Notes: generated from the sequence alone by a model not told the origin. 43,711 bases of DNA from Planctomycetota bacterium (GCA_020845475.1 JADLFN010000005.1:1-43711); one strand, 5' to 3'. Positions 26,045 to 35,206 are shown, counted from the first letter of the stretch. Translations and numbers: made by a program.

Positions 26045-26063
26045 TGTGGCATATCTGATGACA

Positions 26064-27902
26064 CTACTTCACAGGGCGCCAGGCCGGATGCGAGGGTTCC
26101 CCAGTCGTGGGAACCTGCCAGCAGGCGACGGGATTCTTGAGACTCCACACCCAGAGCTCGCGACGATACTTGCCATTGCTTCCTAGCAATCGGATGGCGG
26201 CAACAAACTGGCCATCGTGGCTGACGGTCGGGTTCTGGATTTCTTCATTCAGCATGTCGGTGAGTTGCACAACCTGGCCGGTGTTCGCGCCCCAGGCCCA
26301 CAAGTTGCGGCCAGACCAGCCGGCGGCGTTAGTGGTGCGTGCCGTGCAGACCACGCCGCTGGCATCGGGCAGCCAGACGGGGTTGCCAGCAAAAGAAATG
26401 GCGTCGCCCTTTATGATTGCCTGGGCCTTCTCCGCGCCGGGTTTCAGCAGCCAAAGCCCGCCGTCAATGCCCGCATAAGCCAGCGCGTCGTCTTTGGGGC
26501 TCAAAGCCGGGCTGGACCCCAGAATGCCGCCATAGACGGCCTGTGGCACGCCGCCTTTGGCATCGACAGTAAAAAAGCCCATGCTTGAAAACACAATCTT
26601 GCCGCCGTCGCGCGAGTAACATGGCGAGGCGGCGTTGATGTCTATAAGGCTGTTATCGACCGTCGCGGTGCCGCCCGCGGTCACGGTCTCGCCGGCCTTG
26701 ACGTCCAGGAGAACGCCCGTAAGCGCCGATTTGCCGCCAACACGCACGATGACGGTTTGCAGAACGGCGTCACCGAAATCCACTACCTCATCGATTTCAA
26801 GAGTATCTTTGTCCTGGCCGCTATTTGCGGGGCCAAGACTGAACACACCCGGCCTGCGGGCTCCTTCAATGTAAATCACGCCATGCACGTTCTCAGACAG
26901 AAGGTTGCGCACGGCCAGTTTCACCTTGCCCGTCTTGCGCGCATCCTTCAGCAGTTCACTGCGGCCCGGTGGGTTGGTTAGGCGCCTCACGCCGCTTTTG
27001 TCCAGCGCAAACAGGTTGGCGGTGAAGTAGCTGTATGCCATTTCGTGGGTGCTGCTGAAGCACAGTTCTTCACCATCGGGCCGCCAAGCCAGCCCATAAC
27101 ATGCGCAGAAAGCATCCTCGCCGCGGAACTTGACCTCGCGCTCCACTCCGTTGGGCCGCGCCGTCACAATCTCGATAACCTGGCGCGGTCCCTTGGCGTC
27201 CGCCACGGCCGAAGTCTCGGCCCAGGCAAGCTGCCCGGGGAAGCGCGGCACGTTGGACTCGCCGTCCACGATCACACAAACGTTGTCCACATCCATCTGG
27301 ATGGCTTCGCCGTTTACGCTGGCAATGAACAGGGAGCGACGTTTTGCGGCCTGCATGGCGGCAAGTGCTTTCAATTCATCGGTCGTTAGCTCGCGGTCAA
27401 TCTGCTGCCAGTCCGTGCCGGGAAGGGTGTTGGCGTCATAGCTGGCAAGTGAAGCCGCGCTTTCGAAGTTGCCGTTGGCGTCGTAAGAGCCCAGTGCGGC
27501 GGCAAAGCTCTGCAATGCGGGCGCTGTGCCTTTTGAAACGACGCGCCAGTCCGCGCGGACATGAATTTTGTGCAGCTTCTCAGGCAGGTGTAGTGTCTGT
27601 GCGATGAAGCCGATGGTGCTGAATACCGAGTTGACCTCAATACCGGCGCCGAGGTCTTTGCCATCGCCGGCCTTGCCGGAATTGGCGTCCACCCTGTCAA
27701 AGCCGCCCTTCATGGCCCAGCCGGAATTGCCAAATTCGAAAGTGCCATTGCGGATGACATCCTGCTTGCTCCAGATCTGCTTTGCGGGCAGCGGCGCGGG
27801 TTTTTCACTTTGCCCGTCACCCGTTTGCTGGGCATCAAGTAGCACACTGCCGGCGAGCAGAAGCAATGCAGCAGCCAACACCGTTTTCTTGAAGATGCGC
27901 AT
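26064..27902 (-). CDS. Secreted PD40 beta-propeller protein with N-terminal sandwich domain
   Basis: A 612-residue secreted protein: a signal peptide (MRIFKKTVLAAALLLLAG, cleavage before about residue 25) and a galactose-binding-like sandwich (about 45-215; start VIRNGTFEFGNSGW, end SLFIASVNGEAIQMDVDNV). The rest has PD40/TolB-like strands and turns (AWRPDGEELCFSST, SRDGGKIVFSS, SPKDDALAYAG, SHDGQFVAAIR). One segment (about 330-430) is a different beta-domain that interrupts the propeller. There is no peptidase motif. It is probably a binding protein for glycan or peptide. The ATG at 27902 has GGGAG six to seven bases upstream; the in-frame stretch further upstream lacks a start signal. It converges with the S41 protease across a shared terminator and diverges from maeB. 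Confidence 0.8.
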   Translation of the reverse strand: MRIFKKTVLAAALLLLAGSVLLDAQQTGDGQSEKPAPLPAKQIWSKQDVIRNGTFEFGNSGWAMKGGFDRVDANSGKAGDGKDLGAGIEVNSVFSTIGFIAQTLHLPEKLHKIHVRADWRVVSKGTAPALQSFAAALGSYDANGNFESAASLASYDANTLPGTDWQQIDRELTTDELKALAAMQAAKRRSLFIASVNGEAIQMDVDNVCVIVDGESNVPRFPGQLAWAETSAVADAKGPRQVIEIVTARPNGVEREVKFRGEDAFCACYGLAWRPDGEELCFSSTHEMAYSYFTANLFALDKSGVRRLTNPPGRSELLKDARKTGKVKLAVRNLLSENVHGVIYIEGARRPGVFSLGPANSGQDKDTLEIDEVVDFGDAVLQTVIVRVGGKSALTGVLLDVKAGETVTAGGTATVDNSLIDINAASPCYSRDGGKIVFSSMGFFTVDAKGGVPQAVYGGILGSSPALSPKDDALAYAGIDGGLWLLKPGAEKAQAIIKGDAISFAGNPVWLPDASGVVCTARTTNAAGWSGRNLWAWGANTGQVVQLTDMLNEEIQNPTVSHDGQFVAAIRLLGSNGKYRRELWVWSLKNPVACWQVPTTGEPSHPAWRPVK

Positions 27903-28074
27903 ACTTGTCTCCCTCATGAACAGGTTCAGAAGTATGTGAAATCGCGACGCTGCCGTGAAGCCACGAGGGCGCAAAAGGTTCTCTCGCCCCCGCGATGCTG
28001 GTGGTCGACACTCCCTACCCTTTTGGCAGCGGGAATGGAATATGCGCCCTCTCACGGCCAAAGGAACCGGCATT

Positions 28075-30366
28075 ATGGTCAAAGACGACATCTACCAGGC
28101 TTCGCTTGAATACCATTCGCGCGGTCGCCCCGGCAAAATCTCCGTTGTACCCACCAAGCCCACGCTGACGCAGCGCGACCTTTCGCTCGCCTACAGCCCG
28201 GGCGTGGCAGAGCCCTGCCGCGAAATTGCGCGTAATCCCGATGATGCATTCAAATACACGTCGCGTGGGAACCTTGTAGCCGTCATTTCCAATGGCACGG
28301 CGATTCTGGGCATCGGCAACCTTGGCGCGCTGGCCAGCAAGCCTGTAATGGAAGGCAAGGGCGTACTGTTCAAGAAGTTCGCCGACATCGACGTGTTTGA
28401 TATCGAGGTCAACACGCTCGACATCGACGAGTTCGTGGACACCGTCGCCCGTCTGGAGCCAACCTTCGGCGGCATCAACCTTGAAGACATCCGCGCGCCG
28501 GAGTGCTTCGAAATCGAGACGCGGCTCAAAGAGCGCATGCAGATCCCGGTCATGCACGATGACCAGCACGGCACCGCGATCATTTCCGGGGCCGCGTTGA
28601 TAAACGCATGCGAGATCACCGGCCGAAAGATGGGCGACCTGCGCGTGGTAGTCAACGGCGCGGGCGCTGCCGGCGTGGCCTGCACCAACTACATCATCGG
28701 CCTTGGAGTGAAGGCCGAGAACATCATCATGTGCGACTCCAAGGGCGTGCTCAACAAACAGCGCGACGATGAGTTGCACTGGAGCAAGCTGCCCTTCGTC
28801 CGCGATGTGAAGGGCAAGTACCTCGCCGATGTCATGGAGGGCGCGGATCTCTTTCTCGGGTTGTCCGTCAAGGGTGCGGTGAAACCCGAGATGCTCAAGA
28901 AGATGGCCAAGAACCCGATCGTGTTCGCCATGGCCAACCCCGACCCTGAAATTGATTATCCCGAGGCGCTGGCCGCGCGCCCGGACGTGCTCATGGCCAC
29001 GGGACGCAGCGACTTCCCTAACCAGGTCAACAACGTGCTGGGATTCCCGTTCATTTTTCGCGGCGCGCTCGACACCCGCGCCAAAGCGATCAACGAGGAA
29101 ATGAAGCGCGCCGCCACGATGGCGCTGGCGCGGCTGGCGAAAGCGGAAGTGCCGGATAGCGTAAGCCGCGCCTATGGCGGCGAGCGCTTCAGCTTCGGCC
29201 GCAATTACCTGATTCCCAAGCCCTTTGACCCGCGCGTGCTCTATTACGTAGCGCCGGCGGTGGCCAAGGCGGCGATGGATAGCGGCGTGGCGCGCGTCAA
29301 GATCGACATCGAGGAGTACCGCGAGCAATTGCGCCGCAAGACTGAGCCCGGCCGCGCGGTGCTTTCCGTTGCGCTCTCCAAGGCCAAGCAGCTGCGCAAA
29401 CGCCTGGCACTGCCCGACGCAACGGACAAGCGCACGATTTCCGTGGCGCACCAGATCATCAACGAGGGCATCGCAAAGCCCGTGCTGATTGGCGAGAAAG
29501 CGCGCATCCTCGCCGCCATGGAGGGTTTTGACGAAGACACGTTTGAAATTGTCGATCCTGCCAGGCCGCCGGAGCACGAAGTGCTGGAAACGCGCCTGCG
29601 CGAGAGCCAGGGCATGTTCGCCGACACCAAGCTTGATGCGTTCTCGCTTGCAGCCTTGATGACTGACCTGAACATGGTTGATGGCATGCTGAGCGCTTCT
29701 GATCGCGTTTACAAGGAAACCGTGCCCAGCGTGCTGCGCCATGTGCGCAAGCGCACCGGTGTCAAGCGTGTCGTGGGCATGCACATCATGATCATCAAGG
29801 ACAAGGTGCTGTTCTTTGCTGACACCACGCTTGTCATCCGGCCCACGGCGGAAGAACTGGCCGACTGCGCCCGCCTGTGCTCCGAGGCCGTGGCAGCGCT
29901 TGGCGTGACGCCGCGTGTAGCCTTTATCAGCTACAACATTTTCGGCGCTTCCCCCGATGTTGAAGCGCAGCGCGTGCGCGATGCTTACGAGCTGTTTCAC
30001 ACGCGCAACCCGGGCATCGAGTCCATCGGAGAAATCCAGGCCGATATCGCGCTATCGCCCGATGAGTTCCGCAACGTCGTCAGTGCCGAGCGCATGCCGC
30101 GCGCTGCTAACGTGCTGATCTTCCCCAACCTCGATGCGGCTAACGCGGCGTTCCGGCTGGTCCGCGTCACGGCCGAAGCGGCAGCGTTGGGTCCGATGTT
30201 GCTGGGGTTGAGGCGACCTGCCAATGTGATGCCGCGCGTAGCAACCGTGGCCGAGTGCGTGGCGATGGCGGGCATCACACTGGCCATGCCGGTGCTGGCC
30301 AGCGAATCAGGGCTCTATCGCAAGGCCGGTGACGATGCCTCGGGTGCCTGGCGCGTTGCCAAGTAG
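28075..30366 (+). CDS. maeB: MaeB-type NADP malic enzyme with phosphotransacetylase-like domain
   Basis: A 763-residue protein with the MaeB layout: malic enzyme N-terminal domain ([11 protein letters not shown] near 38-48, [19 protein letters not shown] near 95-112), NAD(P)-binding domain ([13 protein letters not shown] near 190, [11 protein letters not shown] near 285) and, from about residue 430, a phosphate acetyltransferase-like domain. In characterised MaeB the last domain is regulatory and senses acetyl-CoA, without transferase activity. The enzyme decarboxylates malate to pyruvate and reduces NADP, supplying carbon and reducing power for lipid synthesis. The ATG at 28075 is preferred, with AAGGA about 10 bases upstream. 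The open frame to 27955 lacks family sequence. Monocistronic, ended by a strong hairpin. Confidence 0.95.
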   Translation: MVKDDIYQASLEYHSRGRPGKISVVPTKPTLTQRDLSLAYSPGVAEPCREIARNPDDAFKYTSRGNLVAVISNGTAILGIGNLGALASKPVMEGKGVLFKKFADIDVFDIEVNTLDIDEFVDTVARLEPTFGGINLEDIRAPECFEIETRLKERMQIPVMHDDQHGTAIISGAALINACEITGRKMGDLRVVVNGAGAAGVACTNYIIGLGVKAENIIMCDSKGVLNKQRDDELHWSKLPFVRDVKGKYLADVMEGADLFLGLSVKGAVKPEMLKKMAKNPIVFAMANPDPEIDYPEALAARPDVLMATGRSDFPNQVNNVLGFPFIFRGALDTRAKAINEEMKRAATMALARLAKAEVPDSVSRAYGGERFSFGRNYLIPKPFDPRVLYYVAPAVAKAAMDSGVARVKIDIEEYREQLRRKTEPGRAVLSVALSKAKQLRKRLALPDATDKRTISVAHQIINEGIAKPVLIGEKARILAAMEGFDEDTFEIVDPARPPEHEVLETRLRESQGMFADTKLDAFSLAALMTDLNMVDGMLSASDRVYKETVPSVLRHVRKRTGVKRVVGMHIMIIKDKVLFFADTTLVIRPTAEELADCARLCSEAVAALGVTPRVAFISYNIFGASPDVEAQRVRDAYELFHTRNPGIESIGEIQADIALSPDEFRNVVSAERMPRAANVLIFPNLDAANAAFRLVRVTAEAAALGPMLLGLRRPANVMPRVATVAECVAMAGITLAMPVLASESGLYRKAGDDASGAWRVAK

Positions 30367-30385
30367 TTGCAATCGGGATTAAAGC

Positions 30386-30413
30386 GAAACGGGCGCCATA
30401 CGGCGCCCGTTTC
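30386..30413. terminator. Hairpin terminator after maeB
   Basis: GAAACGGGCGCC (30386-30397) and GGCGCCCGTTTC (30402-30413) form a perfect 12-bp stem with loop ATAC. It acts for maeB and may also catch minus-strand transcripts that pass the terminator at 30477-30508. Confidence 0.8.
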
Positions 30414-30476
30414 CATGAGTATGGGCCGGGTTGAGTACTTGTCCCCCCATAACAACAAGCTACCCAACACCACGGC

Positions 30477-30508
30477 CCAAAAAGATAGCAGGCAGTCACC
30501 TGCCTACT
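30477..30508 (-). terminator. Intrinsic terminator of the TauE/SafE gene
   Basis: Read on the minus strand, AGTAGGCAG pairs with CTGCCTGCT (one G-U pair) around a GTGA tetraloop of GNRA type, and ATCTTTTTG follows. It lies 57-88 bases past the stop codon. Confidence 0.7.
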
Positions 30509-30564
30509 TCGGGGCGAGACACTAACAAGACCTTTGTGTTCGCAAAGGAGAATTTTCAAAAAGC

Positions 30565-31434
30565 TCAGGCATGAATCGCCCGTGACCGGCGCAATACAAG
30601 CCACACAATCTGGATTGCGGCAAACACCATGAGCACGGCAAAGATCCACTTCAAAGCGTCCACGGGTGTGACAGTCTTTAGAAAAACGCCGCCGATGGCG
30701 GCAAGTGCCGCCAAGGGTGACATGGCCTTGACCAGGTCGAGGTCGATGTTTTTCGCCCGCCAATGGAGCCAACTTCCGAAGATGCTCACTGGCAGAATCA
30801 TGGCAAGACTCGTGGCCGTTGCGGTGCGGAAGCCTTCGCCTGAAAATCGATCAAAGGCCATGGCCAGCATGGGTACCACCACGATTCCTCCGCCAACGCC
30901 AAACAATGAAGTTGTGATGCCCGCGAATAGTCCCATGCCCAGCAGCGCCGCCACCGCGACGGGGTGCTGGGCATCCACGCCGTATTCGAGATGGGCCGAA
31001 GCGACCGGCAGCATTCCCGCAAGTCGCAGTGCGCTGAACAAGAGCAGCAACGCAAAAATCACTCGAAACAACTTCTCTGGTAACACCTTGTTTAGCCAGC
31101 GACCGATGTAGGCGCCGATCAGCGCGGTCGCGGCGAGCATCGCGGCGGCGTCAAACAGCATGTCACCCGGTGCATTGATTTCCTGGGCGACCACGCCCAC
31201 AAACGCCACGATGGTGATGATCGCCAGCGAGGCCGAAGCCGCGCGCTTGATGGGTACGTTTGCAAATGAACTGAGCAGCGGCACCATGATCACGCCGCCG
31301 CCAACGCCCAGCAGCGTACTGGCGACGCCGGCCAGCACCGCAGTCGCGTAGGCCCACGGCCGGCTGAACACCTGTTGTGTAACTGGTGGGGAGGCTTGCG
31401 GAGTCAGGTTGGTCACGGCGGTAATATAGTGCAT
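30565..31434 (-). CDS. TauE/SafE-family sulfite/organosulfonate exporter
   Basis: A 289-residue inner-membrane protein of the TauE/SafE (DUF81) family with about eight helices in two repeats. Each repeat opens with the family glycine motif: STLLGVGGGVIMVPLL (about 39-54) and TSLFGVGGGIVVVPML (about 174-189). Relatives export sulfite, sulfoacetate or related anions; the substrate here is unknown. The start is uncertain. ATG 31434 has no Shine-Dalgarno, and a TATATT hexamer (complement of 31423-31428) sits exactly 6 bases before an in-frame GTG at 31416, which could be a leaderless start removing six residues. Either choice leaves all helices intact. Confidence 0.88.
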   Translation of the reverse strand: MHYITAVTNLTPQASPPVTQQVFSRPWAYATAVLAGVASTLLGVGGGVIMVPLLSSFANVPIKRAASASLAIITIVAFVGVVAQEINAPGDMLFDAAAMLAATALIGAYIGRWLNKVLPEKLFRVIFALLLLFSALRLAGMLPVASAHLEYGVDAQHPVAVAALLGMGLFAGITTSLFGVGGGIVVVPMLAMAFDRFSGEGFRTATATSLAMILPVSIFGSWLHWRAKNIDLDLVKAMSPLAALAAIGGVFLKTVTPVDALKWIFAVLMVFAAIQIVWLVLRRSRAIHA

Positions 31435-31511
31435 TTGCGAGGTGGGTGCAGTGGCAAGTGCCGTGACGGTTCAGGGCAACGATCCTGCGCCCGTATTCAT
31501 AACGAAACAAC

Positions 31512-31539
31512 GAGGCGCGGGATTCCAGTCCCGCGCCTC
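31512..31539 (-). terminator. Hairpin terminator after the fecR-like gene
   Basis: GAGGCGCGGGA and TCCCGCGCCTC form a perfect 11-bp stem with a 6-base loop. On the minus strand GTTGTTTCG follows. It closes the sigma-fecR unit and separates it from the TauE/SafE gene. Confidence 0.7.
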
Positions 31540-31564
31540 AAGGAGTTTCGAAAGTACCGGCGAA

Positions 31565-32974
31565 TCACCGGCCCGCACTGACGGGCACGAAGTAGCGCGT
31601 GTTGGAGTCGTCGCCCTTGGCAACTTCAATGCCGCTGCTCATCACGCCCAGCAGCTTGCCGCCCTTAGCGCCGGGCAAAGCAATCTCAATCTGTTCCCCG
31701 ACCTTGATCAGCGCACCTGTCTTGAACCGCAGGCCGCCTTCAGTCAGTACCGTGCCTGCTGGCAGCGCCGAGGCAACCACTACCTTGCCTCCATTGCGGC
31801 TGGCGTCCGTGATGTAGTTGCTGACCGTTGCATCCAGTTTGAAGTAGGGCATATCCGTGCGCCCGGCCCAAACCACCATGCGCTGGGCCTTCATGGCACC
31901 GGCCGCGCTTTCAAGATTCGTGACGGTGCTGTCTTCGACAACGACGGCCTGGGACAGTGACTCCGAAAGCCGCCTGGAATCGCCTTCCTGTGTGTACAAC
32001 AGCGATCCCGACAGCGGCGCCACCTTCAACACGCTTTCGGACTCGTCGGCGGTGTTGCCGGCGGTGCCGGTGTACGAGAGCGAGAGATTCTTGCCCTCCG
32101 CCTTGAAGGCGACGCCGTAGCGCTCAACGGCGCTTTTGAAAGCGTCAAGGAATTCATCACGGCGCAAACCCACTCCGTAAAGACTGATGCGGCGCTTGGC
32201 TACGCGCTCAGGCAGCGCCGAGGTTTCTATCCGGCCGCCGTAAAGTCGCTCCGCGTCGCGGGCAACGTCTGAAATGGTCTGGCGCTGCAGTTCAACCACC
32301 GCGCCCTGGCCCACAATGCGCCTGAAAGGCGTGTCGAAATCAATCGCGGCAACGCTGTGTGCGTCAATCGCGATGCTGCTCTCGCCGCACTCCACGACCT
32401 GAGGTTTGGTGCCGGCGCCAACGATCACGCGGCCACGCAGAATCTCAACGATGGTTTCCTCACCGCTGCGCGAAACCTTCAACGCCGCGGAACCGTCCAT
32501 GTCCACTCGCGCGCCGGACGACTTCAGATCCAGCGTCATCGGCACGCCCTGCGGCGTTTCGATGACGTCTCCAGCACGCAAAACCTGCACAATCCCGTTG
32601 GACGTGGTCAGTTGCCCCACAATCGTGTTGCCGGGCGTCAACCCGTAGATTGACAGGCCGAGCACCGCGCCGACCACAAGCACTGCAGCCACGCGCCAAG
32701 CCACCGCGCGCAGTTCCTGCCACATGGTGCTGGATTGGTAAACAGGCTTTTCAAGTTCACGCCTGGCATCAACAAACAGCTTGGAGAGGGCAGGCTCTCC
32801 CACTTCAGGGGCGGTCAAGTTCATGACCGGCAAGAGCTGGCGCGCCATGGAATCCTTGGCGGCCTTTGCCTGCGGGTCAACATCCAGGTGGCCCTCGAGC
32901 ATCGCTGCCTCTTTGGGCGCAAGATCGCCAATGAGGTAGCTGGGGAGTTGAACTTTTGCTTCGCGGGTGTCCAT
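31565..32974 (-). CDS. FecR-like anti-sigma/sensor protein with STN-like domain
   Basis: A 469-residue single-pass membrane protein. The N-terminal 50 residues look like an anti-sigma domain (YLIGDLAPKEAAMLEGHL) but lack the usual zinc-binding CxxC. A membrane helix lies at about 92-111. Outside it is a FecR domain (about 120-210; VQVLRAGDVIETPQG, DGSAALKV, RGRVIVGAG), then an STN-like segment (about 228-302; SDVARDAERLYG, RRISLYGVGL, FLDAFKSAVERYGVAF) and a long beta-rich tail that may hold the input sensor. It follows the ECF sigma gene by 84 bp and probably binds that sigma factor and passes an envelope signal to it. The start is ATG 32974. Confidence 0.83.
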   Translation of the reverse strand: MDTREAKVQLPSYLIGDLAPKEAAMLEGHLDVDPQAKAAKDSMARQLLPVMNLTAPEVGEPALSKLFVDARRELEKPVYQSSTMWQELRAVAWRVAAVLVVGAVLGLSIYGLTPGNTIVGQLTTSNGIVQVLRAGDVIETPQGVPMTLDLKSSGARVDMDGSAALKVSRSGEETIVEILRGRVIVGAGTKPQVVECGESSIAIDAHSVAAIDFDTPFRRIVGQGAVVELQRQTISDVARDAERLYGGRIETSALPERVAKRRISLYGVGLRRDEFLDAFKSAVERYGVAFKAEGKNLSLSYTGTAGNTADESESVLKVAPLSGSLLYTQEGDSRRLSESLSQAVVVEDSTVTNLESAAGAMKAQRMVVWAGRTDMPYFKLDATVSNYITDASRNGGKVVVASALPAGTVLTEGGLRFKTGALIKVGEQIEIALPGAKGGKLLGVMSSGIEVAKGDDSNTRYFVPVSAGR

Positions 32975-33058
32975 GTTCGTTCTCTACGCGTGGCAGGAAC
33001 TGGCTGCCTCACTTCGTTCAACGCGCGACGCATCGCCGCGTTGGCGAATTGGCGCGAT

Positions 33059-33730
33059 TTATGTAAGGCCGCGCTTGCCCAGGTATTTTGTCAAGGCCGA
33101 CACCGCCTCATGAACCCAGTATTTCACGGTGCCTTCGGGACTGCCGACGATCTCAGAAATCTCGGCGTAGGGCAGCCCTTCGTTCACGCGCAACACCAGC
33201 GCTTCCTGCTGGTGCACGGGAAGCCGCTTGATCGCACCCTGCACTTCTTCCAGAAGTTCCTTTGAGAGCAGAACGTCCTGCGAAGGCGGATCGTTGCCGG
33301 GAATCAGGTTGCGCAATGGTTTTTCGTCGCCGGGAACGTTGGCATCGAGGCTTACATGCTGGCGCAGGTTCTCGCGCTTGAAATAATCGAGTGTCACGTT
33401 GCGCGCGATCTGCAATGTCCAGGTCGTAAACTTGGCGCGCGGCCTGTAGGTGTGCGCGTTCTTCAACACGCGCATGAACGTTTCCTGGAACAGGTCATCA
33501 GCCGGTTCAGGCTTGCCCACCATCTTGTAGATGAAGTTGTAAACCTGGCGCTTGTGGCGCAGCACCAGCACTTCAAAGGCGTCGCTGTTGCCTTTGGTGA
33601 AGCGCTTTACCAGCTCGTAATCGTCTAACGATTCAAGCTCCTCGCGCGAACCTTTGACCGGTTTGGCGAGCTTGGCGGCGGCCTTCGTCGCGACTGCGTG
33701 TTTGTGGTCAGCCAAAGCGGTCTCACTCAC
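33059..33730 (-). CDS. ECF-type RNA polymerase sigma factor
   Basis: A 223-residue sigma-70 family factor of extracytoplasmic-function type. After a Lys/Ala-rich N-terminal tail of about 35 residues, region 2 runs from ELVKRFTKGN to FTTWTLQIARN, including the DDLFQETFMRV polymerase-binding block. A linker follows, then region 4 (LPVHQQEALVLRVNEGLPYAEISEIVG) with its helix-turn-helix (SPEGTVKYWVHEAV). Regions 1 and 3 are missing, as in ECF factors. The start is GTG at 33730. A promoter-like TTGTCT-16-TATGAT lies about 30 bases upstream. It pairs with the downstream fecR-like gene, so it is probably released by an envelope signal. Confidence 0.92.
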   Translation of the reverse strand: MSETALADHKHAVATKAAAKLAKPVKGSREELESLDDYELVKRFTKGNSDAFEVLVLRHKRQVYNFIYKMVGKPEPADDLFQETFMRVLKNAHTYRPRAKFTTWTLQIARNVTLDYFKRENLRQHVSLDANVPGDEKPLRNLIPGNDPPSQDVLLSKELLEEVQGAIKRLPVHQQEALVLRVNEGLPYAEISEIVGSPEGTVKYWVHEAVSALTKYLGKRGLT

Positions 33731-33759
33731 AGCGGACTCTCAAGTTGTGATGGCGCGGC

Positions 33760-33787
33760 ATCATAGGCGCCCCTGCCGCCCAGACAA
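33760..33787 (-). promoter_or_regulatory. Candidate sigma-70 promoter of the ECF sigma gene
   Basis: On the minus strand TTGTCT (complement of 33782-33787) and TATGAT (complement of 33760-33765) are spaced by 16 bases, placing a start site about 22 bases before the GTG at 33730. It looks like a housekeeping promoter rather than an ECF one. Confidence 0.5.
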
Positions 33788-33843
33788 GAGGTTCCTTTAG
33801 GCTTGAAACGACCGAGGCGGCGCAATCGCCAGTGGCAACAGCA

Positions 33844-34449
33844 TCAGAGGTGCACCCGGAAGCGCACGAAATCAAGCATCCAGATGAAACCCTCGTCGGC
33901 CGGGCGCGTGACCAGCCAGTAGAACGAAATTCCGCCCCCAAGCGAAAACCAGCGCGCAAAGTGGATGTCGATGCCGGTGCCAAAACTCAGCATGAAGCCC
34001 ACCTCGGAATCTGTGTGGCCGGCGTCGTTGGTGTGCGAGATATAGGCCAATCCCGGTCCCACGAACGCGAACAGCAGCGTGCGTTCGTAGAGAGGCAAAG
34101 GCGCGATGCCCTTGATGGTCGGCGCCAGCCCGAGGAAGAACGTCTCGCCACCCACACCCAGCGTCAGGCGCGTGCCCACGCTCAGCATCGGCAACAGCCA
34201 CATTTCTCCCTCAATGCTGGTGCCAAAGCCGACGGGGTCAAGCATCAGGCCCGCGCTGACGCCTACGCTGAAGTGGCCGAAATCGAAAGGATCGCCCTTG
34301 GATTCGCCCCGGGCAATTTCCTCAATGGCGTCTGCTTCAAACAAAGCCGCGCCGACGCGGCTGGGCAAGTTGCGCCGACCGATATCAAACTCGGTGGCTT
34401 GTGCGAGTGTTGAAGCGATGATCACGAGCAAGAGAACGATGGGCCGCAT
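33844..34449 (-). CDS. Small outer-membrane beta-barrel-like protein
   Basis: A 201-residue exported protein: signal peptide MRPIVLLLVIIASTLAQA (1-18), then alternating hydrophobic/polar strands rich in Gly and aromatics (FGHFSVGVSAGLML, VGTRLTLGVGGETFFLGLAP, LLFAFVGPGLAYI, VGFMLSFGTGIDIHFARWFSLGGGISFYWLV), ending in a barrel-type strand (FVRFRVHL). The length suits an 8-stranded barrel of the OmpA/OmpW size class. No specific family is assigned. The ATG at 34449 has a perfect GAGGTGA Shine-Dalgarno 5 bases upstream, lying in the loop of a 9-bp hairpin (34439-34468) that includes the start codon. It follows the lipoprotein gene by 50 bp on the same strand. Confidence 0.72.
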   Translation of the reverse strand: MRPIVLLLVIIASTLAQATEFDIGRRNLPSRVGAALFEADAIEEIARGESKGDPFDFGHFSVGVSAGLMLDPVGFGTSIEGEMWLLPMLSVGTRLTLGVGGETFFLGLAPTIKGIAPLPLYERTLLFAFVGPGLAYISHTNDAGHTDSEVGFMLSFGTGIDIHFARWFSLGGGISFYWLVTRPADEGFIWMLDFVRFRVHL

Positions 34450-34468
34450 AGTTCACCTCGCGGCCCAT
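34439..34468 (-). promoter_or_regulatory. Hairpin presenting the Shine-Dalgarno of the barrel gene
   Basis: On the minus strand ATGGGCCGC and GCGGCCCAT form a perfect 9-bp stem whose 12-base loop is GAGGTGAACTAT. The loop holds the Shine-Dalgarno and the A and T of the ATG; codons 2-4 form the 3' arm. This could hold the ribosome site open or gate translation. It may also act as a weak stop for the upstream lipoprotein transcript. Confidence 0.6.
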
Positions 34469-34499
34469 TTTCGTGAAAGCACTCCGCGCTGCAAGCCGC

Positions 34500-35144
34500 T
34501 TAGCGGATTTCAACCTTCACATCGACGCGACCCGCGTGCAGGTCAAGGTCAAGCTTCTGCGTTTTCAGGGTGCGCAGGAGTTTGTCCTGTTCCGTCAGCT
34601 TGGCGTTGATGCGTTCAAGCTCGCTCAGGCTGGGCGCGGTTTTCTCCAGCTCGCGCAGCTTGTCGTAGGTGGCCTGGGCGCGTTCGAGGTGTTCGGTGAC
34701 TGAGTAGTGCTCCATCGTGCGGTCAAAGGCGCTGAAGTCGTACTCCTCCACGTCGATGCTGTCCTGGTTGTCAAGGTAATCGATGAAGGCATCCAGCAGC
34801 GCCGAGGGCATCTTGAGGTTCACTTCGTCATGCTTGAAGCTCATGACGACGCCATTGAATTTCGCGGCGGCGCGGCGGATCTCGCGCGAGACCTTGATTT
34901 CCTTGCCCTTGACGCTGATCTCGATGCGCCCCTGGCGCTGGATGCGCAACTCGCCGCTTTCCAGCGGCGCCTCCCGCATCGGCCCGCCGTCGTCAAAGGG
35001 CTGGCTCGGCTGCGGCTGTGCTGCAGGTTGGTTGTCGCGTTCGATGGTCGTGTTGTCCGTTGCGACGCTCATTTCTCCCCGTGCGCCCATGGTGGCGCAG
35101 CCGGAGAACAACACGCCCGCAAGAAGCAGCAAAAGTGCTCGCAT
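34500..35144 (-). CDS. Lipoprotein with DUF4349-like coiled coil
   Basis: A 214-residue lipoprotein: leader MRALLLLLAGVLFSGC with the lipobox FSGC and lipidation at C16. After a Gln/Pro/Asp linker (about 20-58) a beta-rich domain (60-130) leads to a charged coiled coil (about 148-195; EHLERAQATYDKLRELE, SELERINAKL) and a closing strand (VDVKVEIR). The order of domain, coiled coil and final strand resembles DUF4349 proteins, but the match is loose. The ATG at 35144 has GAGGA 4-8 bases upstream. It is divergent from comEC and is followed by the barrel gene, with which it is probably cotranscribed. Confidence 0.7.
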   Translation of the reverse strand: MRALLLLLAGVLFSGCATMGARGEMSVATDNTTIERDNQPAAQPQPSQPFDDGGPMREAPLESGELRIQRQGRIEISVKGKEIKVSREIRRAAAKFNGVVMSFKHDEVNLKMPSALLDAFIDYLDNQDSIDVEEYDFSAFDRTMEHYSVTEHLERAQATYDKLRELEKTAPSLSELERINAKLTEQDKLLRTLKTQKLDLDLHAGRVDVKVEIR

Positions 35145-35206
35145 GATTTCCTCGTGTAGGGTGGCCCGCAGCTAGAAGCCGCGGCGAGGCTGTGCGGGTG
35201 CAGCAA

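Noticed and set aside
28015..30000. Minus-strand open frame of 661 codons opposite maeB
   Set aside because: It is an antisense shadow of a well-recognised enzyme in GC-rich sequence; His/Arg-rich composition and no family resemblance.
30414..30564. Structured RNA or riboswitch between maeB and the TauE/SafE gene
   Set aside because: The gap lies 3' of both genes and its main hairpin is a standard minus-strand terminator with a T-run; I see no known riboswitch core.
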